From positions 1-54,790 of the forward strand of contig JABIRI010000334.1 of the NCBI GenBank assembly GCA_018667915.1: a stretch of DNA of 54,790 nt, written 5' to 3'. A program made the position numbers and the translations under genes. The DNA is from Opitutaceae bacterium. Its GTDB lineage: Bacteria; Verrucomicrobiota; Verrucomicrobiia; Opitutales; Opitutaceae. Below, piece after piece: positions 1 through 9,371 of the stretch. Numbering within the stretch: position 1 is the first letter of the stretch; each line of letters starts with the position of its first letter. The notes under the pieces are model-generated. The model was not told the DNA's origin, made no database searches, and saw only the letters and a program-made list of their open reading frames with translations.

Positions 1-347
1 CAGAGCATGTTTTCGCGGCGGACGAGAGTGAACTCGGCGAGTCGGGTGAGTCCGCCGAGTTCGAGAGAGGTTTCGACGACGTAGCGCGTTTCGCGTTCGC
101 CGTTACTGGAGCGGATTTTGGTGGTGCGAGCGATCGCTGCGGTGATCCATTTACGTCGCCGTCGATGCTGGTTGCTCAGCACCACGTCGAAACGGATTTT
201 TCGGCCCGGAAGCAGTTCGATTTGGTCCACGTCCAACGCGGAGGTTTTGGCGCCTGTATCAATTTTGGCGCGGAGCGTGGGAATTTTCCAATCTGGCAGG
301 GCAACGGATTCGCGCCAACCGACGACGATTTTAGGAGAGGAGGGCAT
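1..347 (-). CDS. RimK-associated retropepsin-like aspartyl protease (PF05618 family), 3' part cut by window edge
   Basis: Translating the minus strand from the ATG at 345-347 gives about 115 residues with no stop before the window edge. The N-terminus reads VGWRESVALPDWKIP followed by AKIDTGAKTSALD. DTGA is the catalytic aspartate motif of retropepsin-like peptidases, and DTGAKTSAL is the signature of the family annotated as 'ATP-dependent zinc protease' (PF05618). Members are usually about 140-170 residues, so the C-terminal quarter is missing here. They are often encoded beside a RimK-type ATP-grasp glutamate ligase, which would lie to the left of this window if present. Family assignment is strong; the cellular substrate is unknown. 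Confidence 0.85.
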   Translation of the reverse strand, partial: MPSSPKIVVGWRESVALPDWKIPTLRAKIDTGAKTSALDVDQIELLPGRKIRFDVVLSNQHRRRRKWITAAIARTTKIRSSNGERETRYVVETSLELGGLTRLAEFTLVRRENML

Positions 348-474
348 AAGGCGGATCGGCACACGGACGATCGACGGTTAGATTTGGTGGAAGTCGGATT
401 GTATTAGCAAGGATCTCGAATGGGTTTTTCGAGTCTCGCTTCACTGGGGCAGAATCGACAATTTCGCCGGCTCG

Positions 475-1002
475 ATGCGTTCCGCTGTCATATATGTCGT
501 TGCTGTGTTGGTTGCAAATCTCACTGCGACCTGGTTTATTCCGCTGCCTGTGTTCGGGCAGGTGGCCGTGGGCACGTTCATCTTTGGCTTCACCTTCACC
601 CAACGCGATCGCATGCACCGCAAGGGGAGGAAGTTCGTGTATTCAGTGATCGCGGTAGCAGCTTTGTTGAGTGCGTTGCTATCGGTGGCCGGGCAAGTGC
701 CAGCCCGGATTATTATCGCTTCGGTCATCGCCATCTTGATCGCCGAAACGGCGGACACTGAAATTTACCAGCGCCTGCTCGCTCAATCGTGGTGGCACCG
801 GGTGCTCAAGTCCAACGCCGTGAGCATCCCGTTGGATTCTCTCTTCTTTAACCTGGTCGCGTTTCTCGGGGTATTGGAACCGAGCATGTTGGTTTCATTG
901 ATAATTGGGGAGATCGTAGTGAAATTCGCCGTGGGAGCGGTGACCGCCATCTGTCGTGGGAAACAAGATCGCGCGACCATCCCGCCGGCCGTCGATCAAT
1001 GA
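475..1002 (+). CDS. VUT family membrane protein (putative queuosine precursor transporter, YhhQ-like)
   Basis: This 175-residue protein is very hydrophobic, with about five predicted membrane segments. The stretch AETADTEIYQRLL followed by SNAVSIPLDSLFFN is typical of the VUT superfamily (formerly DUF165), in which acidic and polar residues in the later helices are conserved. Characterised relatives such as YhhQ import queuosine precursors. The protein is shorter than E. coli YhhQ (about 220 residues) but similar to compact members. It stands alone, with a strong terminator-like palindrome just downstream. Substrate assignment is by family only. Confidence 0.8.
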   Translation: MRSAVIYVVAVLVANLTATWFIPLPVFGQVAVGTFIFGFTFTQRDRMHRKGRKFVYSVIAVAALLSALLSVAGQVPARIIIASVIAILIAETADTEIYQRLLAQSWWHRVLKSNAVSIPLDSLFFNLVAFLGVLEPSMLVSLIIGEIVVKFAVGAVTAICRGKQDRATIPPAVDQ

Positions 1003-1049
1003 ACCAAAATTGGGATTCACAAATATATAAAAAAGAATGTTTAACCGAT

Positions 1050-1081
1050 GTATGTCACCATAATGGTGACATACGTTTTTT
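1050..1081 (+). terminator. Rho-independent terminator or operator: near-perfect 25-bp palindrome plus T-run
   Basis: Twelve-base arms (GTATGTCACCAT / ATGGTGACATAC) flank a single central A, followed by G and six T residues. As RNA this folds into a stem of about 10 bp with a five-base loop and a U-tract, so it can end the VUT transcript. It lies between convergent genes. The perfection of the palindrome would also suit a dimeric repressor site. Confidence 0.7.
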
Positions 1082-1107
1082 GCAGGTCACGGGGTGAAGA
1101 TATGGGG

Positions 1108-2367
1108 TTAGACGACGGAGTCGGAGGGGAGTGGGGGCGGTCGGCGGGGCGGCCGGATGCGGTGGAGTTGGCGGCGGGCGCGGATGAATTGCAGGCCGGC
1201 TCCAGCGGTTGCGACCGCCGCGAGCGCAACGGCCCAGCGGGGGCCAAAGGCGGCGGCGATTCCGCCGAAGGCTAGGCTGCCGAGTGGGAACATGCCTTGG
1301 CCCATGGCGAAGAGTCCCATGACGCGGGAGCGCTTGTCGTCCGCGACTTGAGATTGGATGAGCGTATTGTTGCCCGCCATACAGAGCACGGTGCCGAAGC
1401 CGGTGCCCATCATGCAGATGATGGTGAGCCAAAACCAGGGGCTGAGCGCGACGCCGAGTTGGCCGAGCGCGAGTGAGAACGAGCCAATTAAAATCCAATT
1501 AGCGAGCCCGTCGGGCGAAGGGCGTCGAGCTAACATGACCGCGCTGACTAAGGCACCCGCGCCGACGGATGAAAACAGAAGGCCGAGGGTTTTGCTGTCA
1601 CCGCCGAATACGTCGCGGGCGAATATGGGAGCGAGCGTGCTGGAGGCAAATCCGGCGAAGGCGATCATGGGGATCATGATCAGTGAGGCCTGCAGCCCGG
1701 GAGTGCGCCGGACGTAATTAACGCCAGCGCGAAGGTCGGCGAAGGGGGAGTTGCGGCGCTTGGATTTGCTGCGCCGACGCGGCAATCGCATCGCGAGGAT
1801 GGACGTTAAAATCGCGGCGTAGGAGGTCGCGTCGATCAGGTAGCACACGCCGGGACCGGCGGTGGCGATGACGATTCCGGCGATGGCGGGACCCACCAAG
1901 CGCGCGGCGTTAAAGAGCGAGGAGTTGAGTGCGATGGCGTTGGGCAGGTCTTCTTTGCGATCGACGAGATCGACGATGAAAGCCTGGCGGGTGGGAAATT
2001 CAGCGGCGTTGATGAATCCGCGAATGGTGACGAGGATCAGCAGTCGCGTGACGGTGATTTCACCGATCAACGTGAGGATGGCTAGGGTCGCGGCTTGAGC
2101 AGCGCAGGCGCAGTTGAGCCACCACATGAGGCGCTGCCGTGGAAGTCGGTCGCCCAGGAGCCCGCCTAGGGGGGCGAGTAACAGGACGGGGATCTGATTG
2201 GCGAACGGAAGGAACCCTAGGTAGAAGGCGTTGTTGGAGAGCTCGTAGATCAGCCAGGCGGAAGCGGTGAGCGTCATCCAATTTCCGAGCATCGAAAGTC
2301 CCTGACCCGCGAAGAACAACCGGTAGTTGGTCGAGTTGAGGGCGCGGAGGGAGTTCGAAAATTGCAC
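1108..2367 (-). CDS. MFS transporter (MFS_3 / EntS-like exporter)
   Basis: From the GTG at 2367 the product is 419 residues with about 12 hydrophobic segments. The N-terminus (LNSTNYRLFFAGQGLSMLGNWM) is typical of the MFS_3 subfamily that includes the enterobactin exporter EntS. A loop around residues 65-75 (GGLLGDRLPRQRLM) matches the conserved MFS loop 2-3 motif. Minus-strand reading continues upstream to 2457, but that extension crosses the terminator at 2407-2442, so the internal GTG is preferred; no strong ribosome binding site decides this. It follows the TonB receptor gene but is separated from it by the terminator. Substrate unknown. Confidence 0.85.
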   Translation of the reverse strand: MQFSNSLRALNSTNYRLFFAGQGLSMLGNWMTLTASAWLIYELSNNAFYLGFLPFANQIPVLLLAPLGGLLGDRLPRQRLMWWLNCACAAQAATLAILTLIGEITVTRLLILVTIRGFINAAEFPTRQAFIVDLVDRKEDLPNAIALNSSLFNAARLVGPAIAGIVIATAGPGVCYLIDATSYAAILTSILAMRLPRRRSKSKRRNSPFADLRAGVNYVRRTPGLQASLIMIPMIAFAGFASSTLAPIFARDVFGGDSKTLGLLFSSVGAGALVSAVMLARRPSPDGLANWILIGSFSLALGQLGVALSPWFWLTIICMMGTGFGTVLCMAGNNTLIQSQVADDKRSRVMGLFAMGQGMFPLGSLAFGGIAAAFGPRWAVALAAVATAGAGLQFIRARRQLHRIRPPRRPPPLPSDSVV

Positions 2368-2406
2368 GGGAGGGAAGGACCATCCTCGCGATCGGGGCGT
2401 GAGGTC

Positions 2407-2442
2407 AAAAAAAAGCGACCCCGCCGGTGAAGGCGGGGCCGC
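2407..2442 (-). terminator. Rho-independent terminator of the Oar-like TonB receptor gene
   Basis: On the minus strand an 11-bp GC-rich stem (GCGGCCCCGCC / GGCGGGGTCGC, one mismatch) with a six-base loop is followed by eight T residues. It begins about 35 bases after the receptor stop codon. Confidence 0.9.
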
Positions 2443-2475
2443 TGAAAGTATTATCAAACTAGGCCGGCTAGTTTA

Positions 2476-5400
2476 TTAGAACAGGAGCTTGAAGCCTGTC
2501 TGGATACGCCAGCGGGAGAGCTGAGCGTAGCGACCGGTGCGGGTGCTGGTGCCACGACCTCCATTAAAATCATAGGCAATCTGGGATCCATCTGGGCTGA
2601 TGGTGCCGCTTGCAACAGCGAGAGTGCCAAAAGGAACTTCGTCGATAATGCCCGACTTGGAGTTCAGCAGGTTCGCTACGTTGAGCACATTGAGGAAGAT
2701 TTGACCACGAAGACGACCGCGCAGAGGAACGTTCTGCGTGATGTTCAGGTCAAAGTTGTTCCTCCAGTCCGTGCGCAGACTGTTGCGTCCGACGACTTGA
2801 CCCCGTTGGACACCCAAGGAATCCAGATAGGTAAACATTTCCGTCAGGCCGCTGGAATTCGCGGTGTCGATGATCGAGTCGTTCGGTCCACTCGGAACAT
2901 AGAAAAGATCGTTATCGAAGTCCGCGTCGTCGCCGTTGTAGTCATTGTCGAAAAGCAGACTGTAGTTTTGTCCGCTTTGACCAATATAGGTGAGGTTGAA
3001 GTTGGTGTCCCAACCGTCAGCCAATTCCATGTTGTAGGTCAGGCGAGCCAGCACGCGGTGTTCTGTCTCGTAGGCCGAGGTGCCGAGCTCCGGAGTATTT
3101 TGATTGTAGATCGGATTTCCTGCGAAGTTGGACCACGCGGTAGAGCTACCTTGATTGGAGATGTCCTTGGAATCTCCGTAGGTGTAGCTGACATCGGTGC
3201 TCCAGTTGTTTCGCATGTTGCGACGAATGCCGAAGGTGTAGTTGAGGCTTTCGCCCTTGCTAGCGTTGTTGAGCTGATAGACGTCGTTGTAGGCGGCCGA
3301 GTTGCCATTGGAGGCGGTGCGTAGGGAGCCTGCGAAGCGGGTGCGGCCATCTGGAGTCGTTCCGATTTCACGCAAGTTAATGTTGCTGGTGTAAATCGAG
3401 GTATTGGCCCTCGTTACCAGCATTTCGGCGTAAGCCATCCAGGGGCTTTCCGAGCTGAGTCGATGCTCAATATTCAGGTTACCCTTCCAAATGGAGGGGA
3501 GATCGAAATCTGGAGCGAGCAGCGCAATCGTGGAACGACCAGCACCGAGTTGATCTTGAGAAACGAACAACACGGGGTTCTCGGGATCAAAATCGTTGTC
3601 GAGGTAGCCCTTGAGTCCGCCACCATTGGCCCGATCGTTGCCAGAGGGAGGGGAGAAGAAGTCCGTCGAGTTGAGTCCGGTGTTGGAGTAGGCGTTGGAG
3701 ACCCACACCCACGGATTACGGCCCATGAATAGCCCCAAACCGCCGGTAATTTTGGTCAGACCGTCATCATCGACATCGAGCTGAAAGCTGAAGCGTGGTG
3801 CGAGCAATTCGGAGCCGTCCATCGTGTTGGTGTTGGGCGTGCCGAAGATCTGCTCAAACGACTGTCCGCCGCGGCCTGGATTTTCGGATACGGGGCGATC
3901 CGTGGTCACGTAATCGTAGCGGAGACCGAAGTTCACCGTGAGCCGGTTATTCACATCCCACGTGTCCTGGATAAAGAGGCCGTTGGTGGTAAAGTCGGAT
4001 TCGGCGGCGAGAGGGACTCCTTGGACACCGACGGAGCGGCGGAAGAACTGGATTTCGTCGGCGTAAAAGTCTGCCACGTTGTCAAACGTCATTTCTCCGA
4101 AGGTCTGTTGCAGGAACAGATTTACGAAATCGGACTCTTCGCGATCGAATCCAAAGGTGATCGTGTGGTCGCCCGTGAAATAATCGGCGGCGAGGTAGAT
4201 GTTGGTGACGTCGGTCGCCAACTCGTTGGAGTGACGAGAGTCATCGCGTCCGAAGTAGAGCTCGCCGCGGCTGGTGGGTGCGCCGGAACGGGTGGTGCCG
4301 GGGAAGTCGTCGATCACAATTTCAGGAAAGACGTTGGGGTTGCCCGGGAGGCTGATGAATTCGGATTGACCGTAGCGGAACTCGGTCCGCCAGTTGTCGC
4401 CCCAGTTGGAGAACATTTGGAAGACGACCGATTCATTGGTGCGATTGTCCGTATACCAATGAGAAGTCAGGTTGGTTTCAGGCTGGGATGACGAAAAGTC
4501 GTCGTATTCGGAGAACTGGGGTTGATTACCTTTGGTTTTGTTCCAACGCAAAGAAGCGCGGTGGTCTTGGTTGATGATCCAGTCCAGTTTTACGAGAGAC
4601 TTTTCATCAGCGAGTGGAACGGTGGCACCGGCGGGGAGCCCCCATGTTCCCGGATCGAATCCGTATTCGTTTTGGACGAATGCAATAGTTCGCTCGAGTT
4701 CGGCGGGGTCTGGAATAAATCCAGGAGTCGGGCCGGCGGTGTTGCGCTCGAGTTCTTCATAAGAGCCGAAGAAGTAGAGTTTATTGGGAATGATTGGACC
4801 GCCCAAGGTCGCTCCCCAGGTGGTTTCTTCAAACACATCATCGAGTCCAGAGATCGGATTCTCTCCGCGAGTGTTCTCATCTTCATGGAAGTAGTAAACA
4901 GATCCGGTGAAGTCGTTGGTGCCACTTTTGGTGACGGCGTTGATAGATGCTCCGGTGAAGCCCGATTGGCGCGTGTCGTAGGGAGAAACTTCGACCGCGA
5001 TTTCATCGATCGTATCCATCGAAATCGGATTGGCGAGAGCGGGGCTACCGTCTGATCCGAGGCCAAACTGGTCGTTAATCCGCACCCCATCGATCTGGAA
5101 GCTGTTCATCTTAATGTGCTGCCCGGCAGCTGAGATACTTCCAGCACCCGAAGAGGCGTCCAACATCACAACGCGAGGATCAAATTTCGCGATATCATTG
5201 AACGAACGATTCGCTTTCGGCGTGGTGAGAATTCCGTTTTCACCCAGAACCGTGCCTACGCCGGCACTGCCGTTGCCGAAGGCAAGTTCACCACTTTCTT
5301 CCACGGTGAAAGCTTCCAAAGTCACTACCGACTCATCGGGCTGCAAAATGAAGTCCGCCTCGTAGGTGCGACTCAATTCGAGCGAAACGTCGCGCTCTCC

Positions 5401-5700
5401 CTTTGGGGTATATCCGACGGATCGGACCAGAATGGTGTAGGGACCGCCGACTCGCAGGCCGCGAAATGTGTAACGACCGGAGCTGTTCGTCGTGGTGGTT
5501 TGCACGCTACCGGTTGGCTCGTGCGTAACGGTGATTTCAACTCCTGGGATTCCGTTTCCTGTGTTTCCGGTGATTCTTCCTTTTAATGCGGAAGAGGTAA
5601 TTCCTTGACCGAACATGGAGCTCTGGAAGAGCACCACGAATGCAGTCAGCATGCACACCCAGCTAAAGGGTGATCGTCTGTTTGTTGATAAGTTGTTCAT
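2476..5700 (-). CDS. TonB-dependent receptor with N-terminal carboxypeptidase-regulatory domain (Oar-like)
   Basis: From the ATG at 5700 the protein has 1074 residues. It starts with a signal peptide (MNNLSTNRRS then a hydrophobic core, cleaved near SMFGQ). A CarboxypepD_reg domain follows at about residues 35-120 (LKGRITGNTGNGIPGVEITV), then a TonB-box-like segment (DESVVTLEAFTVEE), a plug with FQIDGVRINDQFG, and a beta-barrel ending in phenylalanine (RIQTGFKLLF), the outer-membrane insertion signature. This order matches the Oar family of large receptors. Reading is open to an ATG at 5730, but MNNL-type starts are shared with the second receptor here, so 5700 is preferred. It probably imports or binds a large ligand such as peptide or glycan; substrate unknown. 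Confidence 0.92.
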   Translation of the reverse strand: MNNLSTNRRSPFSWVCMLTAFVVLFQSSMFGQGITSSALKGRITGNTGNGIPGVEITVTHEPTGSVQTTTTNSSGRYTFRGLRVGGPYTILVRSVGYTPKGERDVSLELSRTYEADFILQPDESVVTLEAFTVEESGELAFGNGSAGVGTVLGENGILTTPKANRSFNDIAKFDPRVVMLDASSGAGSISAAGQHIKMNSFQIDGVRINDQFGLGSDGSPALANPISMDTIDEIAVEVSPYDTRQSGFTGASINAVTKSGTNDFTGSVYYFHEDENTRGENPISGLDDVFEETTWGATLGGPIIPNKLYFFGSYEELERNTAGPTPGFIPDPAELERTIAFVQNEYGFDPGTWGLPAGATVPLADEKSLVKLDWIINQDHRASLRWNKTKGNQPQFSEYDDFSSSQPETNLTSHWYTDNRTNESVVFQMFSNWGDNWRTEFRYGQSEFISLPGNPNVFPEIVIDDFPGTTRSGAPTSRGELYFGRDDSRHSNELATDVTNIYLAADYFTGDHTITFGFDREESDFVNLFLQQTFGEMTFDNVADFYADEIQFFRRSVGVQGVPLAAESDFTTNGLFIQDTWDVNNRLTVNFGLRYDYVTTDRPVSENPGRGGQSFEQIFGTPNTNTMDGSELLAPRFSFQLDVDDDGLTKITGGLGLFMGRNPWVWVSNAYSNTGLNSTDFFSPPSGNDRANGGGLKGYLDNDFDPENPVLFVSQDQLGAGRSTIALLAPDFDLPSIWKGNLNIEHRLSSESPWMAYAEMLVTRANTSIYTSNINLREIGTTPDGRTRFAGSLRTASNGNSAAYNDVYQLNNASKGESLNYTFGIRRNMRNNWSTDVSYTYGDSKDISNQGSSTAWSNFAGNPIYNQNTPELGTSAYETEHRVLARLTYNMELADGWDTNFNLTYIGQSGQNYSLLFDNDYNGDDADFDNDLFYVPSGPNDSIIDTANSSGLTEMFTYLDSLGVQRGQVVGRNSLRTDWRNNFDLNITQNVPLRGRLRGQIFLNVLNVANLLNSKSGIIDEVPFGTLAVASGTISPDGSQIAYDFNGGRGTSTRTGRYAQLSRWRIQTGFKLLF

Positions 5701-6073
5701 TTGTTCTAGCGGGCTTTCATTTGTTTGCATTTCTGCCGCGCGGTTCGATTTGGGCCGAGACTGCTCCCGGTGACTTCAAACTGAGTCTCCTCAAGGCGGA
5801 GAATCACAATCAATTTCTTGTTTTGCTAATTTGTAGTTTTGTTTTCGAGCATTTCACTCGAGGAGGGCTATTGTCCTCTGGAGAACGAAATGCGGATTAG
5901 TCCCTCGAGTTGCTCTTCCGTTCGCGGGGGGTCAAGGCCGACCTTGCAACGTCGCCAATACGATAAGGGATAGTTTCACGAATGTTACGTCATATTAGAA
6001 TAACGCGTCGATTTCCCACAATTTGAGAAGCTTCGCTCCGAGCGGAGAATCAAAATACCCTTGGAATTGGGAT
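5701..6073. other. Intergenic region upstream of the Oar-like receptor; no gene seen
   Basis: The 373 bases between the start of the receptor gene and the end of the ACT-domain gene contain no convincing coding sequence. The receptor's promoter should lie here on the minus strand, but I could not identify clear -35/-10 boxes. A short inverted repeat (CGCTC/GAGCG, near 6034) lies near the ACT gene end without a clear T-tract. Confidence 0.5.
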
Positions 6074-6529
6074 TTAGCGCGAGATGTCGGCCTGAGTGAG
6101 GATCCGAAAACCGCTGTTGTTCAACGCTTGAGCGGCGACATCGGCATCCTCGACGTTGATGACCACTCCATTTTTTTCCGAAGGCCGCACGAGGAAGCTG
6201 TAGACGTAGTGGATATTAATTTCTGCTTCCAGCAGGGCGCCCAACACGTCCTTGATGCGGTGTTCACCTTCGATTTCGGTGGCGAGCACGCTGACCTCGG
6301 TGAAGGGGAAATCGTTGTTGATCATGAGTTCCCGAGCGCGATCAGGATCGTCGACAAGGAATCGCAGAATGGAGCTGTCCGTCGTATCCAAAACCGTCAG
6401 TGCGACGATGTGAACGTCGTGGGCCTGAAACACCGAGCAAAGATCGTAGAGTCGCCCGACTCGATTTTCGGCGAAAACTGAGAATTGCTTAACCGGATCC
6501 AGGGCGATTGCGGTGGTGAACTCCGACAT
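6074..6529 (-). CDS. Tandem ACT-domain protein
   Basis: This 151-residue soluble protein is composed of two ACT-like units, residues about 12-75 (FSVFAENRVGRLYDLCSVF, then VHIVALTVLDTTD) and 80-145 (EHRIKDVLGALLEAEINIHYVYSF). Each begins with the characteristic strand-Gly-helix layout that binds amino acids. No catalytic domain is present, so a ligand-sensing regulatory role is likely; relatives are annotated only as ACT-domain proteins. It is transcribed alone, divergently from PEPCK, separated by about 145 bases. Ligand and partner are unknown. Confidence 0.85.
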   Translation of the reverse strand: MSEFTTAIALDPVKQFSVFAENRVGRLYDLCSVFQAHDVHIVALTVLDTTDSSILRFLVDDPDRARELMINNDFPFTEVSVLATEIEGEHRIKDVLGALLEAEINIHYVYSFLVRPSEKNGVVINVEDADVAAQALNNSGFRILTQADISR

Positions 6530-6674
6530 GAGGCGAAGTCAAAACGGTCTACGTCTGAGGGTCAATCGCAGGCCAACCACGGGGTAGCTTCGCGCCCAAA
6601 GTGCAAAAGGCACGCAGGGAAGAGCACGGATTGATGAGTCGGTTTCTCGCGAATCGGTTTTACTCACTTCCGCA

Positions 6675-8510
6675 ATGTTTCCACCTTCAACTGAAATGCC
6701 TTCTTCGAAAAACGCGCAGCCTCTCAGCACGAATAAAAATCTCCTCAAGTGGGTCGAAAAAATGGCGGTGCTTTGCCAGCCTGAGGCGATTCATTGGGTG
6801 GATGGCTCGCAGGCCGAATACGATGCTTTGTGCGACGCGATGGTGGAGGGCGGCACGTTCACCAAGTTGAACGAAGACCTCTGGCCGGGTTGTTTTTATG
6901 CGCGTTCGGATGCTTCGGATGTCGCCCGCGTGGAAGACCGCACCTTCATATGCTCGTTGTCCAAAGACAGCGCGGGACCGACTAATAATTGGGAAGACCC
7001 CTACAAGATGCGGCGCAAGTTGAAGGGAATTTTCAAGGGCAGCATGAAAGGACGCACGATGTATGTGTTGCCGTTTAGCATGGGACCGGTTGGTTCACCG
7101 ATGTCGCAGCTTGGGGTGGAGTTGACCGATTCGCCCTATGTCGTGGTGAACATGCGCATCATGGCGCGGATTGGTAAGGATGTTTTTGCCGAAATCGATA
7201 AGAACGAAAAACGGGTGGTGCCGTGTGTGCACTCGGTGGGCGCACCGTTGGGGGAAGGCGAAGCGGACGTCGCTTGGCCGTGCAACAAGGAGAAGTATAT
7301 CGTTCATTTTCCGGAGACCCGGGAGATCTGGTCATATGGCTCGGGTTACGGAGGAAATGCGCTGCTCGGAAAGAAGTGTTTCGCTTTGCGTATCGCATCC
7401 AACATGGCGCGAGACGAAGGGTGGATGGCCGAACACATGTTGATCCTTGGCGTCGAGGATCCGCAGGGCGAAAAAACTTATGTGGCGGCCGCATTCCCGA
7501 GTGCTTGTGGCAAAACGAATTTTGCGATGCTCATCCCGCCGAAGCCATTGGCCGAAAAGGGCTGGAAGGTTTCCACGGTCGGTGACGACATTGCTTGGAT
7601 CAAACCCGACGAAACGGGAAAACTACGGGCGATTAATCCTGAGGCAGGGTTCTTTGGGGTGGCTTCTGGCACGTCCGCGCAGACCAATCCCAATGCGATG
7701 AAGTCTTTGGCCAAAAACGCCATCTTCACCAACGTCGCTCTCACCCCCGAAGGCGGGGTGTGGTGGGAAGGCATGACGGATGAGCCCCCACCTCAATTGA
7801 CCGACTGGAAAGGCAACGCGTGGACTCCAGATAGTGAATCACCGGCGGCGCATCCCAACGCCCGTTTCACCGCCCCGGCATCGCAGTGTCCAACGATTGA
7901 CGAAGCCTGGGAAGACCCGAGTGGCGTGCCGATTTCGGCCATTGTTTTCGGCGGCCGTCGTGCGACGACCATGCCGCTCGTCTACCAGGCTTTCAATTGG
8001 TCGGGCGGCGTTTATATGGGCGCGACGATGGGATCGGAAAAAACTGCGGCGGCGGCCGGCAAGGTAGGCGAAGTGCGTCGTGACCCGATGGCGATGTTGC
8101 CCTTCTGCGGCTACAACATGGGCGACTATTTCCGCCACTGGATCATCATGCAGAAATCACTCACCGAGACCCCGCGGGTCTTCAATGTGAATTGGTTCCG
8201 CAAAGATGATGACGGTAAGTTCCTCTGGCCGGGATTCAGTGATAACATGCGGATCCTGCAATGGATCGTTGATCGGGCCCGTGGACGCACCGCCGCCAAG
8301 GAGACGCCGCTCGGATGGCAGCCCAAATACGAGGACATCGATTGGACGGGTCTCGATTTTTCGGAAGAGGAATTCCGTTCACTTCAGTCGGTCGACCGCG
8401 ATGCCTGGCGCCGCGAAATCATCGGCCACGAAGAGTTATTCCTGACCCTTCACGATCACCTGCCCAAAGAGTTGGTCTACGAGCGCGAACTCCTAATCTG
8501 CCGCCTGTAA
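6675..8510 (+). CDS. pckG: Phosphoenolpyruvate carboxykinase (GTP)
   Basis: The 611-residue protein matches the GTP-dependent PEPCK family in length and motifs. It has [11 protein letters not shown] and [11 protein letters not shown] at the start, the P-loop FPSACGKTN at residues 274-282 with the family's reactive cysteine (C278), and the late block [15 protein letters not shown]. The enzyme converts oxaloacetate and GTP to phosphoenolpyruvate, CO2 and GDP, the entry to gluconeogenesis, in the cytosol. An alternative start at Met8 (6696) is possible; neither start has a clear Shine-Dalgarno sequence. It is monocistronic, followed by a REP-like palindrome region. Confidence 0.97.
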   Translation: MFPPSTEMPSSKNAQPLSTNKNLLKWVEKMAVLCQPEAIHWVDGSQAEYDALCDAMVEGGTFTKLNEDLWPGCFYARSDASDVARVEDRTFICSLSKDSAGPTNNWEDPYKMRRKLKGIFKGSMKGRTMYVLPFSMGPVGSPMSQLGVELTDSPYVVVNMRIMARIGKDVFAEIDKNEKRVVPCVHSVGAPLGEGEADVAWPCNKEKYIVHFPETREIWSYGSGYGGNALLGKKCFALRIASNMARDEGWMAEHMLILGVEDPQGEKTYVAAAFPSACGKTNFAMLIPPKPLAEKGWKVSTVGDDIAWIKPDETGKLRAINPEAGFFGVASGTSAQTNPNAMKSLAKNAIFTNVALTPEGGVWWEGMTDEPPPQLTDWKGNAWTPDSESPAAHPNARFTAPASQCPTIDEAWEDPSGVPISAIVFGGRRATTMPLVYQAFNWSGGVYMGATMGSEKTAAAAGKVGEVRRDPMAMLPFCGYNMGDYFRHWIIMQKSLTETPRVFNVNWFRKDDDGKFLWPGFSDNMRILQWIVDRARGRTAAKETPLGWQPKYEDIDWTGLDFSEEEFRSLQSVDRDAWRREIIGHEELFLTLHDHLPKELVYERELLICRL

Positions 8511-8534
8511 TCGGGGAGTATGGATGCGATTGGC

Positions 8535-8614
8535 TGTAGCCGGGCTCGGCGAGCCCGGTGCGGGGGCGTGAAAACGGTGAGGGAGGATTCCGGTGGCGAT
8601 GGCCCCGGCTACAA
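8535..8614. repeat. REP-like palindromic element
   Basis: The element is bounded by inverted TGTAGCCGGG and CCCCGGCTACA ends and contains a compact inner palindrome at 8540-8558 (CCGGGCTCG, one base, CGAGCCCGG). It lies in the gap between convergent PEPCK and DUF456 genes, the usual site of bacterial REP elements. No transposase is nearby. Family membership would need a genome-wide search. Confidence 0.6.
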
Positions 8615-8680
8615 CACAAGCGCGCGATTTGATCAGGCGGGGAAGGGAGGGCCCGTAGCGACCTCGGCCGCTAATCAATT

Positions 8681-9193
8681 TTACCCGGGCCAGGTTGCCC
8701 AGCTGGGGAGCGTGGGCCAAGGGGCGCAGGCGAGGAAGATAGCCACCATGATGAAGGCACAGATCAGGCGCCCTCCGGTCGACAGGATAAATCCGACGGC
8801 GGCGCCGAAGCCGGCGCGTAGGGACTCCTGACGCGTGCGTTTGGCGGCGTATTTTTCAGCGACGACCGCGCCGAAGATCGTGCCTAACAAGAGGGCGGGA
8901 AGGGAGAAGAACATGCCGATGAATGCTCCGCCGGTGGCGCCCGCCATGCCCCATTTGGTTCCACCGAAGAGTCGCGTGCCGATCAGCACGCCGAGAAAAT
9001 CGATCACGACCGAAGAAAACCAAGCCAGTCCGATCCAGCCCAACACGCCCCAAGACAGGGATCCGGGTAGCACGAGCGCGTGAATCACGAACGCCAACAG
9101 GATCAAGGTGGTGCCGGGAATCAACGGCACCAGCACGCCGACCAGACCGGCCATAACGAAGAGGGTAGTGAAGATCCAAACGGTGATTTCCAT
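8681..9193 (-). CDS. DUF456 family membrane protein
   Basis: This 170-residue protein has about five hydrophobic segments. It opens with an N-terminal helix then LVGVLVPLIPGTTLIL, and has the glycine-rich stretch GTRLFGGTKWGMAGATGGAFIG in the middle, both characteristic of DUF456. Function is unknown for the family. Its C-terminus (CAPWPTLPSWATWPG) is unusual and poorly conserved by eye. Start at 9193 has a downstream helix consistent with the family N-terminus. It is monocistronic and diverges from the sigma operon. Confidence 0.85.
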   Translation of the reverse strand: MEITVWIFTTLFVMAGLVGVLVPLIPGTTLILLAFVIHALVLPGSLSWGVLGWIGLAWFSSVVIDFLGVLIGTRLFGGTKWGMAGATGGAFIGMFFSLPALLLGTIFGAVVAEKYAAKRTRQESLRAGFGAAVGFILSTGGRLICAFIMVAIFLACAPWPTLPSWATWPG

Positions 9194-9371
9194 GCAGCGA
9201 GCACACCCTGACAGGCTCTGAAGTCGCAGCGAACTGAAATTTTCTGATAATTAAGCGAGATTTTAAGAGTCGTAACCTATTTATTTGTAGTGTTATAGAT
9301 CAGCTCTCTCGCCAACGACCCGTTAGAGAGTAAATATCTGCAACTGGCGACGCTTCCGCCGTGTTCTTCGC

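Noticed and set aside
2368-2457. N-terminal extension of the MFS transporter
   Set aside because: It crosses the receptor gene terminator and reads through its stem; the family N-terminus starts at 2367.
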